Shown: piece after piece, positions 16,972 to 27,923 of the stretch | Position numbering within the stretch: the stretch's first letter is position 1 | How the letters are laid out: each line of letters opens with the position of its first letter | From: Bacteroidota bacterium | Lineage (GTDB): Bacteria > Bacteroidota > Bacteroidia > B-17B0 > Aurantibacillaceae | Length of the DNA: 64,000 bases | Reading direction: 5' to 3' | Assembly (NCBI GenBank): GCA_947450025.1 | Contig: CANFTW010000010.1 | Location: 62,001 to 126,000, forward strand | The notes under the pieces: model-generated | Told to the model about the DNA's origin: nothing | What the model saw: the letters and a program-made list of their open reading frames with translations, nothing else | Database searches by the model: none | Translations under genes and position numbers: made by a program

Positions 16972-19900
16972 TTACATGTTTCTGCGGTACTGACCTCCAA
17001 CCTCAAATAAGCAATTGGTGACTTCGCCTAAGCTCATAAACTTAGCAGCGTCCATTAATTCAGCAAAAATATTTTTATTATGAATTGCTGCAGTTTGTAA
17101 ACGTTTTACCATATCATCATGCTTATCCGCATGTGTTTTATGTAACTCTGCTAGCATGGTAATTTGATATTCTTTTTCTTCGGTAGTAGAACGAATTACT
17201 TCGCGAGGTAATACCGTTGGACTTCCTTTACTTGATAAGAATGTATTGACACCAATGATTGGATACTCTCCTGTATGTTTTAAGGTTTCGTAGTATAAAC
17301 TTTCTTCTTGTATTTGTCCGCGTTGGTACATGGTTTCCATAGCGCCCAACACACCGCCACGTTCTGAAATTCTATCAAACTCAGTTAATACAGCTTCTTC
17401 TACCAAGTCGGTTAATTCTTCAATAATAAAAGAACCTTGTAATGGATTTTCGTTTTTAGCTAAACCTAATTCACGGTTAATGATTAATTGAATCGCCATT
17501 GCTCTACGAACCGACTCTTCAGTAGGTGTTGTGATGGCCTCATCATATGCGTTTGTATGTAATGAATTACAGTTATCGTAAATGGCATACAATGCTTGTA
17601 AGGTTGTACGAATATCATTAAAATCAATTTCTTGAGCATGTAACGAACGACCTGACGTTTGAATATGGTATTTCAACATTTGACTTCTTTCGTTTCCACC
17701 GTAACGTAATTTCATGGCCTTCGCCCAAATACGTCGACTTACACGGCCAATCACACTGTACTCAGGATCGATACCGTTACTAAAGAAGAATGATAAGTTT
17801 GGTGCAAAATCATCAATGTGCATTCCACGACTTAAGTAGTATTCTACAAACGTGAAACCGTTAGCTAAAGTAAATGCTAATTGAGAAATAGGATTTGCTC
17901 CAGCTTCTGCAATGTGATAACCAGAAATAGAAACCGAATAGAAGTTGCGTACTTTTTGATCGATGAAGTATTGTTGCACATCACCCATCACACGTAAGCT
18001 AAACTCTGTACTAAAAATACACGTGTTTTGCGCTTGATCTTCTTTTAAAATATCGGCTTGCACGGTACCACGCACTTGTGATAATGTCGTTGCTTTAATT
18101 TTTTCGTAAACATCTTTAGGCAATACTTGATCTCCTGTAACGCCTAATAACATTAAGCCTAAGCCATTATTACCTTCTGGTAATTCCCCTTGGTAAGTAG
18201 GACGAACAGTTCCTTTTGCCTTATAAATAGCGGCAATTTTTGCTTCGACTTCTTTTTCTAATTTGTTTTCTTTGATGTATAATTCACATTGTTGGTCAAT
18301 CGCCGCATTCATAAAAAATGCTGCCATCGTTGGCGCTGGACCATTAATCGTCATCGAAACCGATGTTTTAGGATCTGCCAAATTGAAACCAGAATATAAT
18401 TTCTTCGCATCATCTAAACAACAAATACTCACACCCGAGTTTCCAATTTTTCCATAAATATCCGGACGATAATCAGGATCGTTACCATATAAAGTCACGC
18501 TATCAAACGCTGTACTTAAACGAGCAGCAGGTAATCCTTTACTTACGTAATGGAAACGTTTATTAGTTCTCTCTGGTCCACCTTCTCCAGCAAACATACG
18601 AGTTGGATCTTCGCCCTCACGCTTGAAAGGATAAATACCAGCCGTATAAGGAAAATCTCCAGGGAAGTTTTCTTGTAAGGTCCATTTTAAAATATCCCCC
18701 CAAGAGGTATATTTTGGAGAAGCAATTTTTGGAATTTTTGAATGCGATAATGATTCGTAATGCGTTTCAATTTTTAAAACTTTATCGCGTACTTTAAATT
18801 CATAGAACTCGCTGCTGTATAATTTCTTCTTTGCTTCCCAACCTTCAATCACTAATAAATGACGAGGATCTAAATCTAGTTTTGTTTTTTCAAATGCTTC
18901 TTGTAAACCTTTCACCAAACGATCTTTGTCGTCCATTTTAGATTCAGAAATCGTTTCGATGGTTTTTTGAATACCATATAATTTTTGAGCAACCTCTGCT
19001 TGTGCATTGGCTCTCTTATCGTAGTTACGGTTGTTTTCAGAGATCTCTGATAAGTAACGTGTTTTTGAAGGAGGAATGATGTAAATTTTTTCGCTCATTT
19101 CTTCCGTAATATGAAACTGAGAAGCTAAAGCATTATTACCTGTTTTCTCAACCATGGTATTCATCACCGCCTTGTATAAACGGTTCATTCCTGGGTCGTT
19201 GAATTGAGAAGCAATGGTGCCAAATACTGGAATATCTTCATCTGCAATTTCCCATAAGTTATGATTACGTTTGTATTGTTTCTTTACATCACGAATAGCA
19301 TCTAAAGCACCGCGTTTATCAAATTTGTTCAAAGCAATAATGTCAGCAAAATCTAACATGTCAATTTTCTCTAACTGAGTGGCTGCACCGTATTCTGGAG
19401 TCATCACGTACAAGCTCATATTAGAGTGTTCGATAATTTCAGTATCTGATTGTCCGATACCAGACGTTTCTAAAATAATTAAATCGAAATTAGCTGCTTT
19501 ACAAATGTTAACTGCATCTTGCACATATTTGCTTAATGCTAAATTACTTTGACGAGTAGCTAATGAACGCATATACACGCGATCATTTTTAATTGCATTC
19601 ATACGAATACGATCTCCTAATAAAGCACCGCCCGTTTTACGTTTTGAAGGGTCAACCGAAATAATCACAATTTGTTTGTCTTTGAAATCAATTAAAAAAC
19701 GACGAACCAATTCATCTACTAAGCTTGATTTACCAGCTCCACCTGTACCAGTAATCCCTAACACAGGAGTTGCTGATTTTTCCGCTTTTGCTTTTAGTTC
19801 GTTTAATAAACCAATATTTTCATCATTAAAATTTTCGGCAGCAGAGATAATACGAGCAATTGATTTGAAGTCTCTCTCAGCAATTTTAGCCACATCATTT

Positions 19901-20352
19901 TTAATATTAGTCCCAGTTGCATAATCACACTGACGCAACAAGTCATTGATCATTCCTTGCAATCCCATCGCGCGGCCATCATCTGGCGCATAAATACGAG
20001 CAATCCCATAGTTATGTAATTCTTGAATTTCTTCAGGAAGAATGACACCACCACCACCACCAAATAATTTGATGTGCTCGCAGCCTTTCTCTTTCAACAA
20101 ATCATACATATATTTAAAATACTCCACATGTCCGCCTTGGTAACTCGTTACAGCAATAGCATTCGCATCTTCTTGAATAGCACAGTTCACAACCTCTTGC
20201 GCGCTTCTATCGTGACCCAAGTGAATAACCTCCGCTCCACTTGATTGAATGATACGGCGCATAATATTAATAGCGGCATCATGCCCATCAAATAATGCGG
20301 CAGCAGTAACAATACGAATTTTATGTTTTGATTGATATGGTATAGTTTCCAT
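16972..20352 (-). CDS. icmF: Fused isobutyryl-CoA mutase IcmF (B12-dependent, with G-protein chaperone)
   Basis: A 1126-residue fusion in the IcmF order. Residues about 12-140 are a cobalamin-binding domain with D22-G-H24 (DGHDAAIN; His24 the likely lower cobalt ligand) and a GGGGG turn. Residues about 195-420 are a MeaB-like GTPase with P-loop GTGGAGKSS (202-210), [27 protein letters not shown] and NKFD. The rest is a methylmalonyl-CoA-mutase-type TIM barrel ([56 protein letters not shown]). The family interconverts isobutyryl-CoA and n-butyryl-CoA, or pivalyl- and isovaleryl-CoA, and the GTPase protects and reloads adenosylcobalamin. The gene stands alone. It is not the two-subunit methylmalonyl-CoA mutase because all three domains are in one chain. 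Confidence 0.93.
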   Translation of the reverse strand: METIPYQSKHKIRIVTAAALFDGHDAAINIMRRIIQSSGAEVIHLGHDRSAQEVVNCAIQEDANAIAVTSYQGGHVEYFKYMYDLLKEKGCEHIKLFGGGGGVILPEEIQELHNYGIARIYAPDDGRAMGLQGMINDLLRQCDYATGTNIKNDVAKIAERDFKSIARIISAAENFNDENIGLLNELKAKAEKSATPVLGITGTGGAGKSSLVDELVRRFLIDFKDKQIVIISVDPSKRKTGGALLGDRIRMNAIKNDRVYMRSLATRQSNLALSKYVQDAVNICKAANFDLIILETSGIGQSDTEIIEHSNMSLYVMTPEYGAATQLEKIDMLDFADIIALNKFDKRGALDAIRDVKKQYKRNHNLWEIADEDIPVFGTIASQFNDPGMNRLYKAVMNTMVEKTGNNALASQFHITEEMSEKIYIIPPSKTRYLSEISENNRNYDKRANAQAEVAQKLYGIQKTIETISESKMDDKDRLVKGLQEAFEKTKLDLDPRHLLVIEGWEAKKKLYSSEFYEFKVRDKVLKIETHYESLSHSKIPKIASPKYTSWGDILKWTLQENFPGDFPYTAGIYPFKREGEDPTRMFAGEGGPERTNKRFHYVSKGLPAARLSTAFDSVTLYGNDPDYRPDIYGKIGNSGVSICCLDDAKKLYSGFNLADPKTSVSMTINGPAPTMAAFFMNAAIDQQCELYIKENKLEKEVEAKIAAIYKAKGTVRPTYQGELPEGNNGLGLMLLGVTGDQVLPKDVYEKIKATTLSQVRGTVQADILKEDQAQNTCIFSTEFSLRVMGDVQQYFIDQKVRNFYSVSISGYHIAEAGANPISQLAFTLANGFTFVEYYLSRGMHIDDFAPNLSFFFSNGIDPEYSVIGRVSRRIWAKAMKLRYGGNERSQMLKYHIQTSGRSLHAQEIDFNDIRTTLQALYAIYDNCNSLHTNAYDEAITTPTEESVRRAMAIQLIINRELGLAKNENPLQGSFIIEELTDLVEEAVLTEFDRISERGGVLGAMETMYQRGQIQEESLYYETLKHTGEYPIIGVNTFLSSKGSPTVLPREVIRSTTEEKEYQITMLAELHKTHADKHDDMVKRLQTAAIHNKNIFAELMDAAKFMSLGEVTNCLFEVGGQYRRNM

Positions 20353-20438
20353 AGGAAAATGATTTAAAAATGAAGTGTCTAATATAATAGTTTTTATGCG
20401 TTTGACACAAGAAATTAGACGAGTTTTAGAGCAAAAAA

Positions 20439-20789
20439 TTATTTTATCGGAGAGTGCTTAAAAATAAGCGTTTTGTAGTAATAAATACCAACAAAAATAA
20501 ACCCAAATCCAAATGGAATAGATGCCCATAATTTTAGCTCGCCTGTGGTAAAAAATTCCACGTACATCCAAAAACTATTTGCACAAATCCAAAAGAAAAT
20601 GGCTAAATTCAAATGAACATCTTCTGTCTTTCGGGTAATATAGACAATCCTTAAGGCAATCGATAAAGTGGGAATCACCATCAGGATTCCTAACCATTTT
20701 AGCTGGAGCATCCAACAACTGTCTTTAATAAGCCAAAAAACAATATGCACACTTTCATATGACTTTATTTTTTGTATGTCTATAGCCAT
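20439..20789 (-). CDS. Small multi-spanning membrane protein, unknown function
   Basis: A 116-residue protein that I do not recognise functionally. Hydrophobic segments near residues 27-50, 60-80 and 86-107 suggest three membrane helices, with conserved-looking aromatic residues ([26 protein letters not shown]). The pattern WLIKDxxWM recurs in uncharacterised Bacteroidota membrane proteins as I recall, but no function follows. It has its own ATG and lies 86 bp upstream of icmF on the same strand, so co-transcription is possible. The opposite-strand peptidase gene diverges from it across 123 bp. Confidence 0.65.
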   Translation of the reverse strand: MAIDIQKIKSYESVHIVFWLIKDSCWMLQLKWLGILMVIPTLSIALRIVYITRKTEDVHLNLAIFFWICANSFWMYVEFFTTGELKLWASIPFGFGFIFVGIYYYKTLIFKHSPIK

Positions 20790-20912
20790 TATGTTTTTTC
20801 TTAATTTTTAAATTTTTTGAAGCTTTATAATTCCGAATTTAAAAATAAGCTTTTTTACAACTATTAATCCCCTTTTTACTATCTTTAAACATAAATTAGT
20901 TCCCGAAAATAT

Positions 20913-22151
20913 ATGATTCAGTTCGAAAAATTTAAACTTAAAAATAATCTTACCGTCATTGTTCACCAAGATAAAAGTACGCCAATGGCCTGCTTAAATA
21001 TTATTTATGATGTTGGCGCACGTGATGAGGATGAAAATAAAACAGGATTTGCGCATTTATTTGAGCATTTAATGTTTGGGGGCAGTATCAATATTCCTAA
21101 CTACGACGAACCCTTGCAATTAGTGGGGGGAGAAAATAATGCTTTTACTACAAACGATATTACGAATTACTACTGCACCGTTCCTGCCGAAAATTTAGAA
21201 ACCGCATTTTGGTTAGAAAGTGATCGCATGTTGAGCTTAGCCTTTGATAAAAAAAGCTTAGAAGTTCAACGCAGTGTGGTGATTGAAGAATTTAAACAAC
21301 GATACTTAAATCAACCATATGGTGATGTGTGGTTATTATTACGTCCACTGATTTATACCGTGCATCCATACAAATGGGCAACAATAGGTAAAGAAATTAA
21401 GCATATTGAAGATGCGACTATGGAGGATGTGAAAGCGTTTTTTAAAGAACATTATAATCCTAGCAATGCCGTATTAGTAGTAGCAGGTGATGTAGAAATT
21501 GAACAAGTGAAAGCATTAGCAGAGAAATGGTTTGAACCCATTGATGCAGGTGTAAAACCAAACCGTAACTTGCCAGTGGAACCTCCTCAAACAGAGTATA
21601 GAAGTTTAATCGTTGAGCGTGATGTGCCTATTAGCAGTATTTACAGAGCCTATCGCATGTGTGCTCGAACAGATGCAGAATATCACACCATAGATTTAAT
21701 GTCGGATATTTTGTCTCGCGGCAATTCATCTCGTTTGTATAAAAACTTAATTAAAGACAAACAATTGTTCTCTGACATTAACGCCTATGTGATGGGCGAT
21801 TTTGATAAAGGTTTATTTGTGATCTCTGGCAAAATAAATGATGGAATAAGCATTGAAGACGCAGAAGCTGGCATTGATGCAGAAATTGCAAAATTACAAA
21901 ATGAATTAGTGGCGGCTGATGAATTACAAAAGTGCAAAAACAAAGTAGAATCTACAGTAACTTACAGCGAAACCGATGTCTTAAATAAAGCCACAAACTT
22001 GGCGATATCTGAATTGCTAGGTGACGCCAATTTAATTAACTTAGAAATTGAGAACTATCAGAAAGTAACAGCAGAAGGTATTAAAGAACAAGCCAACAAA
22101 ATTTTACAGAAAACAAATTGCAGTACATTGTTTTATTTAAAGAAAAAATAA
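20913..22151 (+). CDS. M16-family zinc metallopeptidase
   Basis: A 412-residue, single-module M16 peptidase. The inverted zinc motif is His48-x-x-Glu51-His52 (HLFEH) in GFAHLFEHLMFGGS, and a downstream acidic stretch (VVIEEFKQRYLNQPYGD) supplies the expected third ligand. The C-terminal half carries the non-catalytic M16 fold, including the SSRLYKNL segment (R/Y-x-L pattern) seen in M16B proteins. There is no signal peptide, so it is probably cytoplasmic, as are many short M16B enzymes that pair with a second subunit. No inactive partner subunit is adjacent, so it may act as a homodimer. It is followed 25 bp later by the CoaD-like gene. Confidence 0.9.
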   Translation: MIQFEKFKLKNNLTVIVHQDKSTPMACLNIIYDVGARDEDENKTGFAHLFEHLMFGGSINIPNYDEPLQLVGGENNAFTTNDITNYYCTVPAENLETAFWLESDRMLSLAFDKKSLEVQRSVVIEEFKQRYLNQPYGDVWLLLRPLIYTVHPYKWATIGKEIKHIEDATMEDVKAFFKEHYNPSNAVLVVAGDVEIEQVKALAEKWFEPIDAGVKPNRNLPVEPPQTEYRSLIVERDVPISSIYRAYRMCARTDAEYHTIDLMSDILSRGNSSRLYKNLIKDKQLFSDINAYVMGDFDKGLFVISGKINDGISIEDAEAGIDAEIAKLQNELVAADELQKCKNKVESTVTYSETDVLNKATNLAISELLGDANLINLEIENYQKVTAEGIKEQANKILQKTNCSTLFYLKKK

Positions 22152-22176
22152 AAACTTCAATTAGACATAAGAAAAG

Positions 22177-22782
22177 ATGATACAATTTTCATCCATAAAC
22201 CCAAATAGCTCATTTGCTGAGATTCTAGAGCTAGAACGAAAAGAATTTGCTTTATACCAACATCATGATTTTTTGGATTATCAAAAACAACGTTTGGCAT
22301 TTTTAGAAAAGCAGTTAAGCAGTGCTTCCATAAAAGCCCTTCACGATTACGTTAAAACCAATAAACCAAAAATCGGTGTGTTTGCTGGGAGTTTCAGCCC
22401 ATTTCACAAAGGACATTACAACGTCTTACAAAAAGCCGAGAAATTATTTGATAAAGTCATTATTGCATTTGGTAAAAATCTAGCAAAAGATATTCATGCT
22501 TGGCCAGTTCCTAAAACTATTTCAAACAGACAAATTACAGTCTATAACAGTTTATTAACGGATCATATAGAATCGTTTGGCTATGATGTCACTGTTGTGA
22601 GAGGACTTAGGAATTCAACTGATTTTCAATACGAACAAAACCAATACCGTTATATCCAAGAGTTAAAACCAGACATCAAGATCATTAATATTTTTTGTGA
22701 TAAAGAATTTGAGCACATTAGCTCGTCGGGCATTCGCACGCTTGAAAAATATGATAAACACCATAATTATTTATTAGACTAA
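22177..22782 (+). CDS. CoaD-like adenylyltransferase with N-terminal extension
   Basis: A 201-residue protein. Residues 64-201 are a nucleotidyltransferase of the pantetheine-phosphate adenylyltransferase type: GVFAGSFSPFHKGH with His77-x-x-His80 (HxGH), VVRGLRNSTDFQYE, and the C-terminal ISSSGIR (ISSTxxR) motif. CoaD joins ATP and 4'-phosphopantetheine to form dephospho-CoA. The first 63 residues (an acidic, helical stretch, ELERKEFALYQHHDFLDYQKQR) are absent from standard CoaD of about 160 residues. It could be the organism's CoaD with an added domain or a related adenylyltransferase. Lack of a second coaD elsewhere would favour the former. Confidence 0.78.
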   Translation: MIQFSSINPNSSFAEILELERKEFALYQHHDFLDYQKQRLAFLEKQLSSASIKALHDYVKTNKPKIGVFAGSFSPFHKGHYNVLQKAEKLFDKVIIAFGKNLAKDIHAWPVPKTISNRQITVYNSLLTDHIESFGYDVTVVRGLRNSTDFQYEQNQYRYIQELKPDIKIINIFCDKEFEHISSSGIRTLEKYDKHHNYLLD

Positions 22783-22792
22783 ATTATATTCT

Positions 22793-25594
22793 ATGAAATA
22801 TTTCACTCTCATCTTTTTATGTTTCATTGCTGCAACAAAGATGCAAGCGCAGAAAGCATATCAAATGCCTGCTAATATCACGAGCCATGATTATATTCCA
22901 AAAACAATCATTCTTAAAGTGAAACCTACCTTTGCAAATAATTGCACTGTCGATAAAATTGAACATCCTAGCTTTCAATCTTTAGCTTCGGCAATAGGCG
23001 TTTCGCAATTACACAAAAAATTCCCATTGGATAAAAGTCCAGCTAAGGCATTTAATGAAGCTGGATTACCATATGCGGATTTATCGTTAATTTATGAGTT
23101 AAAGTATACAGGAGATATCAATCTTGAAAAGGCAATTAGTAAACTGTTACTATCTAATATTTTAGTATACGCTGAGCCACATTTTATTCCAACTGTCAAT
23201 TATACACCTAACGATCCTTTAGCTAACCCTACAGATCAGTATCACTTACAAACGATTAATGCCTTTAATGGTTGGAACGTTGACCGAGGGGATTCGTCCA
23301 TTGTAATTGGTATTACTGATACAGGGACTGATCCAACACATCCTGATTTATTTAATAACATGAAACGTAATTATGCCGATATACCAGATGGAATTGATAA
23401 TGATATGGATGGTTACGTTGATAATTATATGGGTTGGGACTTAGGAACAAACGACAATGATGCGACATGGCAAGCCAATGCTCACGGCGTTCACGTTTCT
23501 GGTTTGGCAGCAGCCACAGCAAACAATAATTTAGGAGGCGCAGGAGTAGGATTTAATTGCAAATTTTTACCTGTAAAAATAGGAGATGCTAACGGTTCTC
23601 TGATTGCGGCATACGAAGGAATAAAATATGCGGCTGATCATGGCTGTCAAATTATTAATTGTTCATGGGGCGGCGGAGGTTCTAGTCAATATGGACAAGA
23701 TATTATCGATTATGCAACCATTAATAAAAATTGCCTAGTGGTATGCGCTGCCGGCAATAATGGCGTGGAAGGTGATTTTTATCCTGCTGCTTATAACTAT
23801 GTATTATGTGTTGCCAACACTACAATCTCAGATACTCGTCATGCCTCTTCTAATTTTGGTTATATGGTAGATGTTTGCGCACCTGGTGATAATGTAAATT
23901 CTACCTGGCCCGGAAGTTTTTACCTGACCTTAACTGGAACTTCCATGGCGTCTCCAATTGTAGCTGGTGCAGCGGGAATCGTTAAAAATCATTTTCCTTC
24001 ATACACTGGACTTCAAGTTGCTGAGCGCTTAAAAGTTACTGCTGATGATATTTATTTAGCTAACCCAACTTATTTAAACAAATTAGGATCTGGAAGAATA
24101 AACTTATACCGCGCTTTAACAGACCCTGCAACACCAAGTGTTGTGATGACCAGCAAAGCAGTAACCGATCATAACGATTTATCTTTTATAAATGGTGACA
24201 CATTATTTATCACTGGAACCTTTATTAATTATTTAAACCCAACCTCTGCCTTAAATGTAACAGTAACTCCACTCTCTTCATTCGCCCAAACGGTTGATAA
24301 TACAACCTCTCTGGGTATTATCAATACTTTAGCTAGTAAGACTAATTCATTAGATCCATTTTCATTTAAATTAACTGGCGCCATTCCTATTAACCAAGGA
24401 ATAGATTTTGAAGTAACGATGAGTGATGGGACGTATCAAGCTAAACAATTTTTTACAGTTTATATAAATGTAGACTATATTAATATTGATATTAATGATG
24501 TGAGCACCACTGCAACGAGTAAAGGAAAAATTGGATATAACCAAGATGCACAAGTACAAGGGCTAGGATTTAAATACAACTCCACTGACTTATTATATGA
24601 AGCTGGCTTAATGGTTGGAAACGATACCACTAAAGTATCTGATTGTGTAAGAGGAGGAAGCGGCGCAACCTCTGATGTTGATTTTAGTACGATTAATCGT
24701 ATCGCCTTGCAAGTACCATCCATGAGATCTGATTTTGATACCAAAGCAAAACTTAATGACAATCTCTCTATTTCTCCATTACCAATCACGATTGAACAAA
24801 ATACCTATGCCTGGGCCACTGTGCCAAATACTCAGTTTGTTATTTGGGAGTATGTGCTAACCAATACACATCCCACCGATACGATTCAGAAATTATATGC
24901 AGGTATTTTTGCAGATTGGGATATTGATGGCGGTACCTACTCACAAAATAGAAGTGCTTATGACCCCACTACAAAGATGGGCTATAGTTATTACACTGGA
25001 GCTGCCGGAAAATATGGAGGCATCAAATTATTAACCAATACAGCACCTCCTAATTTTTATGCAGTTGATCATATTTCGGGCGGCAATGGGGGATTAGACC
25101 TAGCCAATGGATTTGATACAAAAGAAAAATACCTAAGTTTATCAACTCAACGACTAGCTGCAGGTGTTGCGGGAACTGGTGTTGATGTGATTAATGTAAT
25201 GAGCAGCGGGCCATTTAAATTAGGCCCTAGTCAATCTGTAACGGTTGCCTTTGCTATTATTGGTGGAGATAGTTTGCAAAATTTAATAACTGGCGCTCAA
25301 CAAGCACAAATTAAATATGATGGCACTCCAACGAATGTCCATGTGACAGAGTCATCAAACTACGAATGGAGAATTTTTCCTAACCCTGCAAAAAACAGTA
25401 TCACCATTTCACAAACAGAACCAACATTTAACAAATACGAAATTTATGATTTAAACGGACGTTTAGTTTCAGAAAATAAAATTCAAAGTATTTTACAAAA
25501 GGTGGATTTATTAAGCTATCCTGAAGGCATGTATATTGTAAAATTAATTGGTAATCAAAAAGTGGAGTTTAAGAAAATTGTTGTAGTTGAATAG
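22793..25594 (+). CDS. Secreted subtilisin-like serine peptidase (S8) with T9SS sorting domain
   Basis: A 933-residue exported peptidase. The signal peptide ends KMQAQ. An N-terminal propeptide-like region (about 40-130) precedes the S8 domain with the catalytic triad: Asp in ITDTGTDPTHP (about 175), His in NAHGVHVSGLAAA (about 231) and Ser in GTSMASPIVAGAAG (about 384). About 400 residues of beta-rich accessory domains follow. The last 80 residues (WRIFPNPAKNSITISQ, YEIYDLNGRLV, GMYIVKLIG) are a type A T9SS sorting domain, so the protein should cross the outer membrane and be anchored or released. It is likely a surface or extracellular protease. It starts 10 bp after the CoaD-like gene, but the functions are unrelated. 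Confidence 0.93.
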   Translation: MKYFTLIFLCFIAATKMQAQKAYQMPANITSHDYIPKTIILKVKPTFANNCTVDKIEHPSFQSLASAIGVSQLHKKFPLDKSPAKAFNEAGLPYADLSLIYELKYTGDINLEKAISKLLLSNILVYAEPHFIPTVNYTPNDPLANPTDQYHLQTINAFNGWNVDRGDSSIVIGITDTGTDPTHPDLFNNMKRNYADIPDGIDNDMDGYVDNYMGWDLGTNDNDATWQANAHGVHVSGLAAATANNNLGGAGVGFNCKFLPVKIGDANGSLIAAYEGIKYAADHGCQIINCSWGGGGSSQYGQDIIDYATINKNCLVVCAAGNNGVEGDFYPAAYNYVLCVANTTISDTRHASSNFGYMVDVCAPGDNVNSTWPGSFYLTLTGTSMASPIVAGAAGIVKNHFPSYTGLQVAERLKVTADDIYLANPTYLNKLGSGRINLYRALTDPATPSVVMTSKAVTDHNDLSFINGDTLFITGTFINYLNPTSALNVTVTPLSSFAQTVDNTTSLGIINTLASKTNSLDPFSFKLTGAIPINQGIDFEVTMSDGTYQAKQFFTVYINVDYINIDINDVSTTATSKGKIGYNQDAQVQGLGFKYNSTDLLYEAGLMVGNDTTKVSDCVRGGSGATSDVDFSTINRIALQVPSMRSDFDTKAKLNDNLSISPLPITIEQNTYAWATVPNTQFVIWEYVLTNTHPTDTIQKLYAGIFADWDIDGGTYSQNRSAYDPTTKMGYSYYTGAAGKYGGIKLLTNTAPPNFYAVDHISGGNGGLDLANGFDTKEKYLSLSTQRLAAGVAGTGVDVINVMSSGPFKLGPSQSVTVAFAIIGGDSLQNLITGAQQAQIKYDGTPTNVHVTESSNYEWRIFPNPAKNSITISQTEPTFNKYEIYDLNGRLVSENKIQSILQKVDLLSYPEGMYIVKLIGNQKVEFKKIVVVE

Positions 25595-25618
25595 TTTTAA
25601 TCCATAATAGGATTAAAA
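25595..25618 (+). terminator. Hairpin after the S8 peptidase gene
   Basis: TTTTAATCC (25595-25603) pairs perfectly with GGATTAAAA (25610-25618) around a 6-nt loop, starting directly after the stop codon. There is no downstream T run, so termination may be partial. The region between here and purB also has a TATATTTG match (25647-25654) to the -7 element but no good -33 box. Confidence 0.55.
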
Positions 25619-25673
25619 ACCTATCACATAATTCTTTAAAATTCCCTATATTTGCCCTTTATTTTTAAAATAT

Positions 25674-27029
25674 ATGGAATTAAATACTTTAACTGCTATT
25701 TCTCCTGTTGATGGACGTTACCGCCGAGTAACGAACGAATTAGCAGCCTACTTTTCTGAGTTCGGATTAATTAGATACCGTGTGCAAGTAGAAATCGATT
25801 ATTTCATCTTGTTATCACAACAAGGGTTACCTCAATTACCAAAATTAAATGAAAGTCAAGTCACGAACTTAAAAGCGGTGTACCAAAATTTTTCGTTTGC
25901 GGATGCAGAGGTGATTAAAGAAACTGAAAAGACAACGAATCATGATGTAAAAGCGGTTGAGTATTTCATTAAAGAAAAATTAAAAGCACAAGGTTTAGAA
26001 AACTATTTAGAGTTTGTACATTTTGGTTTAACATCTCAAGATATTAATAATACTTCTATTCCATTATCATTGAAACAAGCAAACAATGAAGTGGTATTGC
26101 CAAACTTAAAACTAGTAACCGATAAATTAACTGGCCTAGCGAAGGAATGGAAAAACATTTCATTATTAGCACGTACTCACGGTCAGCCTGCTTCCCCTAC
26201 TCGTTTAGGAAAAGAAATTTATGTGTTTGTGGAGCGTTTGCAAATTCAAATCAATCAATTAAATGCCATTCCTTTCTCGGCTAAGTTTGGTGGAGCAACT
26301 GGTAACTTCAACGCACATTATGTAGCGTATCCAAAAAATGATTGGATTAAGTTTGGAAATGAATTCGTTAATAATACTTTAGGTTTAAGCAGAAGTCAGT
26401 TTACGACACAAATTGAGCATTACGATAACATTGCAGCCTACTGCGATGCCTTAAAACGCATCAATACCATTTTATTAGATTTATGCCGCGACATTTGGAC
26501 CTACGTGAGCATGGATTACTTTAAACAAAAATTAAAAGCTGGAGAAATTGGTTCTTCGGCAATGCCTCACAAAGTAAATCCTATTGATTTCGAAAATGCT
26601 GAAGGTAACTTAGGAATGGCGAATGCTATTTTAGAGCATTTATCAGCGAAACTTCCAGTGTCGCGTTTACAGCGTGATTTGACGGACAGTACGGTTTTAA
26701 GAAACTTAGGAGTGCCAGTAGCTCATATTTTAATTTCTTACAAAAGCATCTTAAAAGGCTTAGATAAATTAATATTAAATGAAGAAACATTTAATAAAGA
26801 TTTAGAAAACAACTGGGCTGTAGTTGCTGAAGCTGTTCAAACTATTTTACGCAGAGAAGGTTATCCAAAGCCATACGAAGCATTAAAAGATTTAACTCGT
26901 ACAAATACACATATTACAAAAGACTCCATGCATACATTCATTAATGGATTAAATGTGAGTGCAGACGTAAAAGCAGAGTTATTAAACATTACACCGCAAA
27001 ACTTTGTAGGACAAAATCCAGAGTTTTAA
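25674..27029 (+). CDS. purB: Adenylosuccinate lyase
   Basis: A 451-residue fumarase/aspartase-superfamily lyase of the PurB type. The N-terminus (LTAISPVDGRYRRVT) is diagnostic of the E. coli-like class, TTNHDVKAVEYF and ARTHGQPASPTRLGKE supply the active-site residues, and the signature GSSAMPHKVNPIDFENAEGN is complete. It cleaves adenylosuccinate to AMP and SAICAR to AICAR, both with release of fumarate, in purine synthesis. Length matches the family. A start at 25674 gives the conserved N-terminus. It is followed within 10 bp by a glycosyltransferase gene with no obvious link. Confidence 0.97.
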   Translation: MELNTLTAISPVDGRYRRVTNELAAYFSEFGLIRYRVQVEIDYFILLSQQGLPQLPKLNESQVTNLKAVYQNFSFADAEVIKETEKTTNHDVKAVEYFIKEKLKAQGLENYLEFVHFGLTSQDINNTSIPLSLKQANNEVVLPNLKLVTDKLTGLAKEWKNISLLARTHGQPASPTRLGKEIYVFVERLQIQINQLNAIPFSAKFGGATGNFNAHYVAYPKNDWIKFGNEFVNNTLGLSRSQFTTQIEHYDNIAAYCDALKRINTILLDLCRDIWTYVSMDYFKQKLKAGEIGSSAMPHKVNPIDFENAEGNLGMANAILEHLSAKLPVSRLQRDLTDSTVLRNLGVPVAHILISYKSILKGLDKLILNEETFNKDLENNWAVVAEAVQTILRREGYPKPYEALKDLTRTNTHITKDSMHTFINGLNVSADVKAELLNITPQNFVGQNPEF

Positions 27030-27038
27030 ACATTGTAG

Positions 27039-27911
27039 ATGAAAGTAGCAGGCTTCACCATTATACGAAATGCGATTAAGTTCGACTATCCTGTGGTAGA
27101 AGCGATTACTTCTATATTGCCAATTTGTGATGAATTTATTGTAGCGGTTGGTAATAGCGAAGATGAAACTTTGCAATTGATTAAGGGCATTAACTCACCC
27201 AAAATCAAAATCATTGAAACCGTTTGGAATGATCATTTAAGGGAAGGTGGACAAGTGCTAGCCATGGAAACTAATAAAGCCTTTGATGCCATTAGTGAAG
27301 ATGTGGATTGGTGTTTTTATATTCAAAGCGATGAGTGCGTTCATGAAAAACATTTAGCTTCGATTAAAGAAGCGATGATGAAATACAAAAATGATAAACA
27401 GGTGGATGGTTTATTATTTAACTACGTTCATTTTTACGGCACTTACAATTACGTTGGCAATTCACGTCGTTGGTACAGAAAAGAAATTCGTGTGATTAAA
27501 AACGATAAATCTATTCGCTCTTATAAAGACGCACAAGGCTTTAGAAAAACTGATAACACCAAACTAAATGTCAAGCCAATTAGTGCAGAGATTTTTCATT
27601 ACGGCTGGGTAAAGCCTCCAAAGGCACAACAAGCTAAGCAAGAACATTTTCACAAGATGTGGCATGATGATGAGTGGATGAAAAAAAACATTGCTCAGGT
27701 AGAAGAGTTTGATTACTCACAAATTGATAGCTTAGAAGACTTTAAAGGCACGCATCCTCAAGTATTTCAAGCTCGCGTAAAAGCGGCAGATTGGAATTTT
27801 AAATTCGATCCATCACAAATTAACTTAAGCATAAAAGATAAATTCTTATTATTGATTGAAAAAACTACTGGCTGGAAAGTTGGGGAGTATAAGAATTATA
27901 AAGTGATTTAG
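27039..27911 (+). CDS. Family 2-like glycosyltransferase
   Basis: A 290-residue protein with the GT-A fold pattern of family 2: GFTIIRNAIKFDYPVVEAI at the N-terminus, CDEFIVAVGNSEDETLQLI, and DWCFYIQSDECVHEKH, where QSDE takes the place of the metal-binding DxD. The C-terminal half has FHYGWVKPP and an HFHKMWHDDEW segment with clustered His/Trp. There are no transmembrane helices, so it is likely cytoplasmic or peripheral. Its acceptor is unknown; it is not part of a polysaccharide locus but sits after purB and before convergent glycan-acylation genes, so a role in surface-glycan synthesis is only a suggestion. Confidence 0.8.
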   Translation: MKVAGFTIIRNAIKFDYPVVEAITSILPICDEFIVAVGNSEDETLQLIKGINSPKIKIIETVWNDHLREGGQVLAMETNKAFDAISEDVDWCFYIQSDECVHEKHLASIKEAMMKYKNDKQVDGLLFNYVHFYGTYNYVGNSRRWYRKEIRVIKNDKSIRSYKDAQGFRKTDNTKLNVKPISAEIFHYGWVKPPKAQQAKQEHFHKMWHDDEWMKKNIAQVEEFDYSQIDSLEDFKGTHPQVFQARVKAADWNFKFDPSQINLSIKDKFLLLIEKTTGWKVGEYKNYKVI

Positions 27912-27923
27912 TTAATTTTAAAT

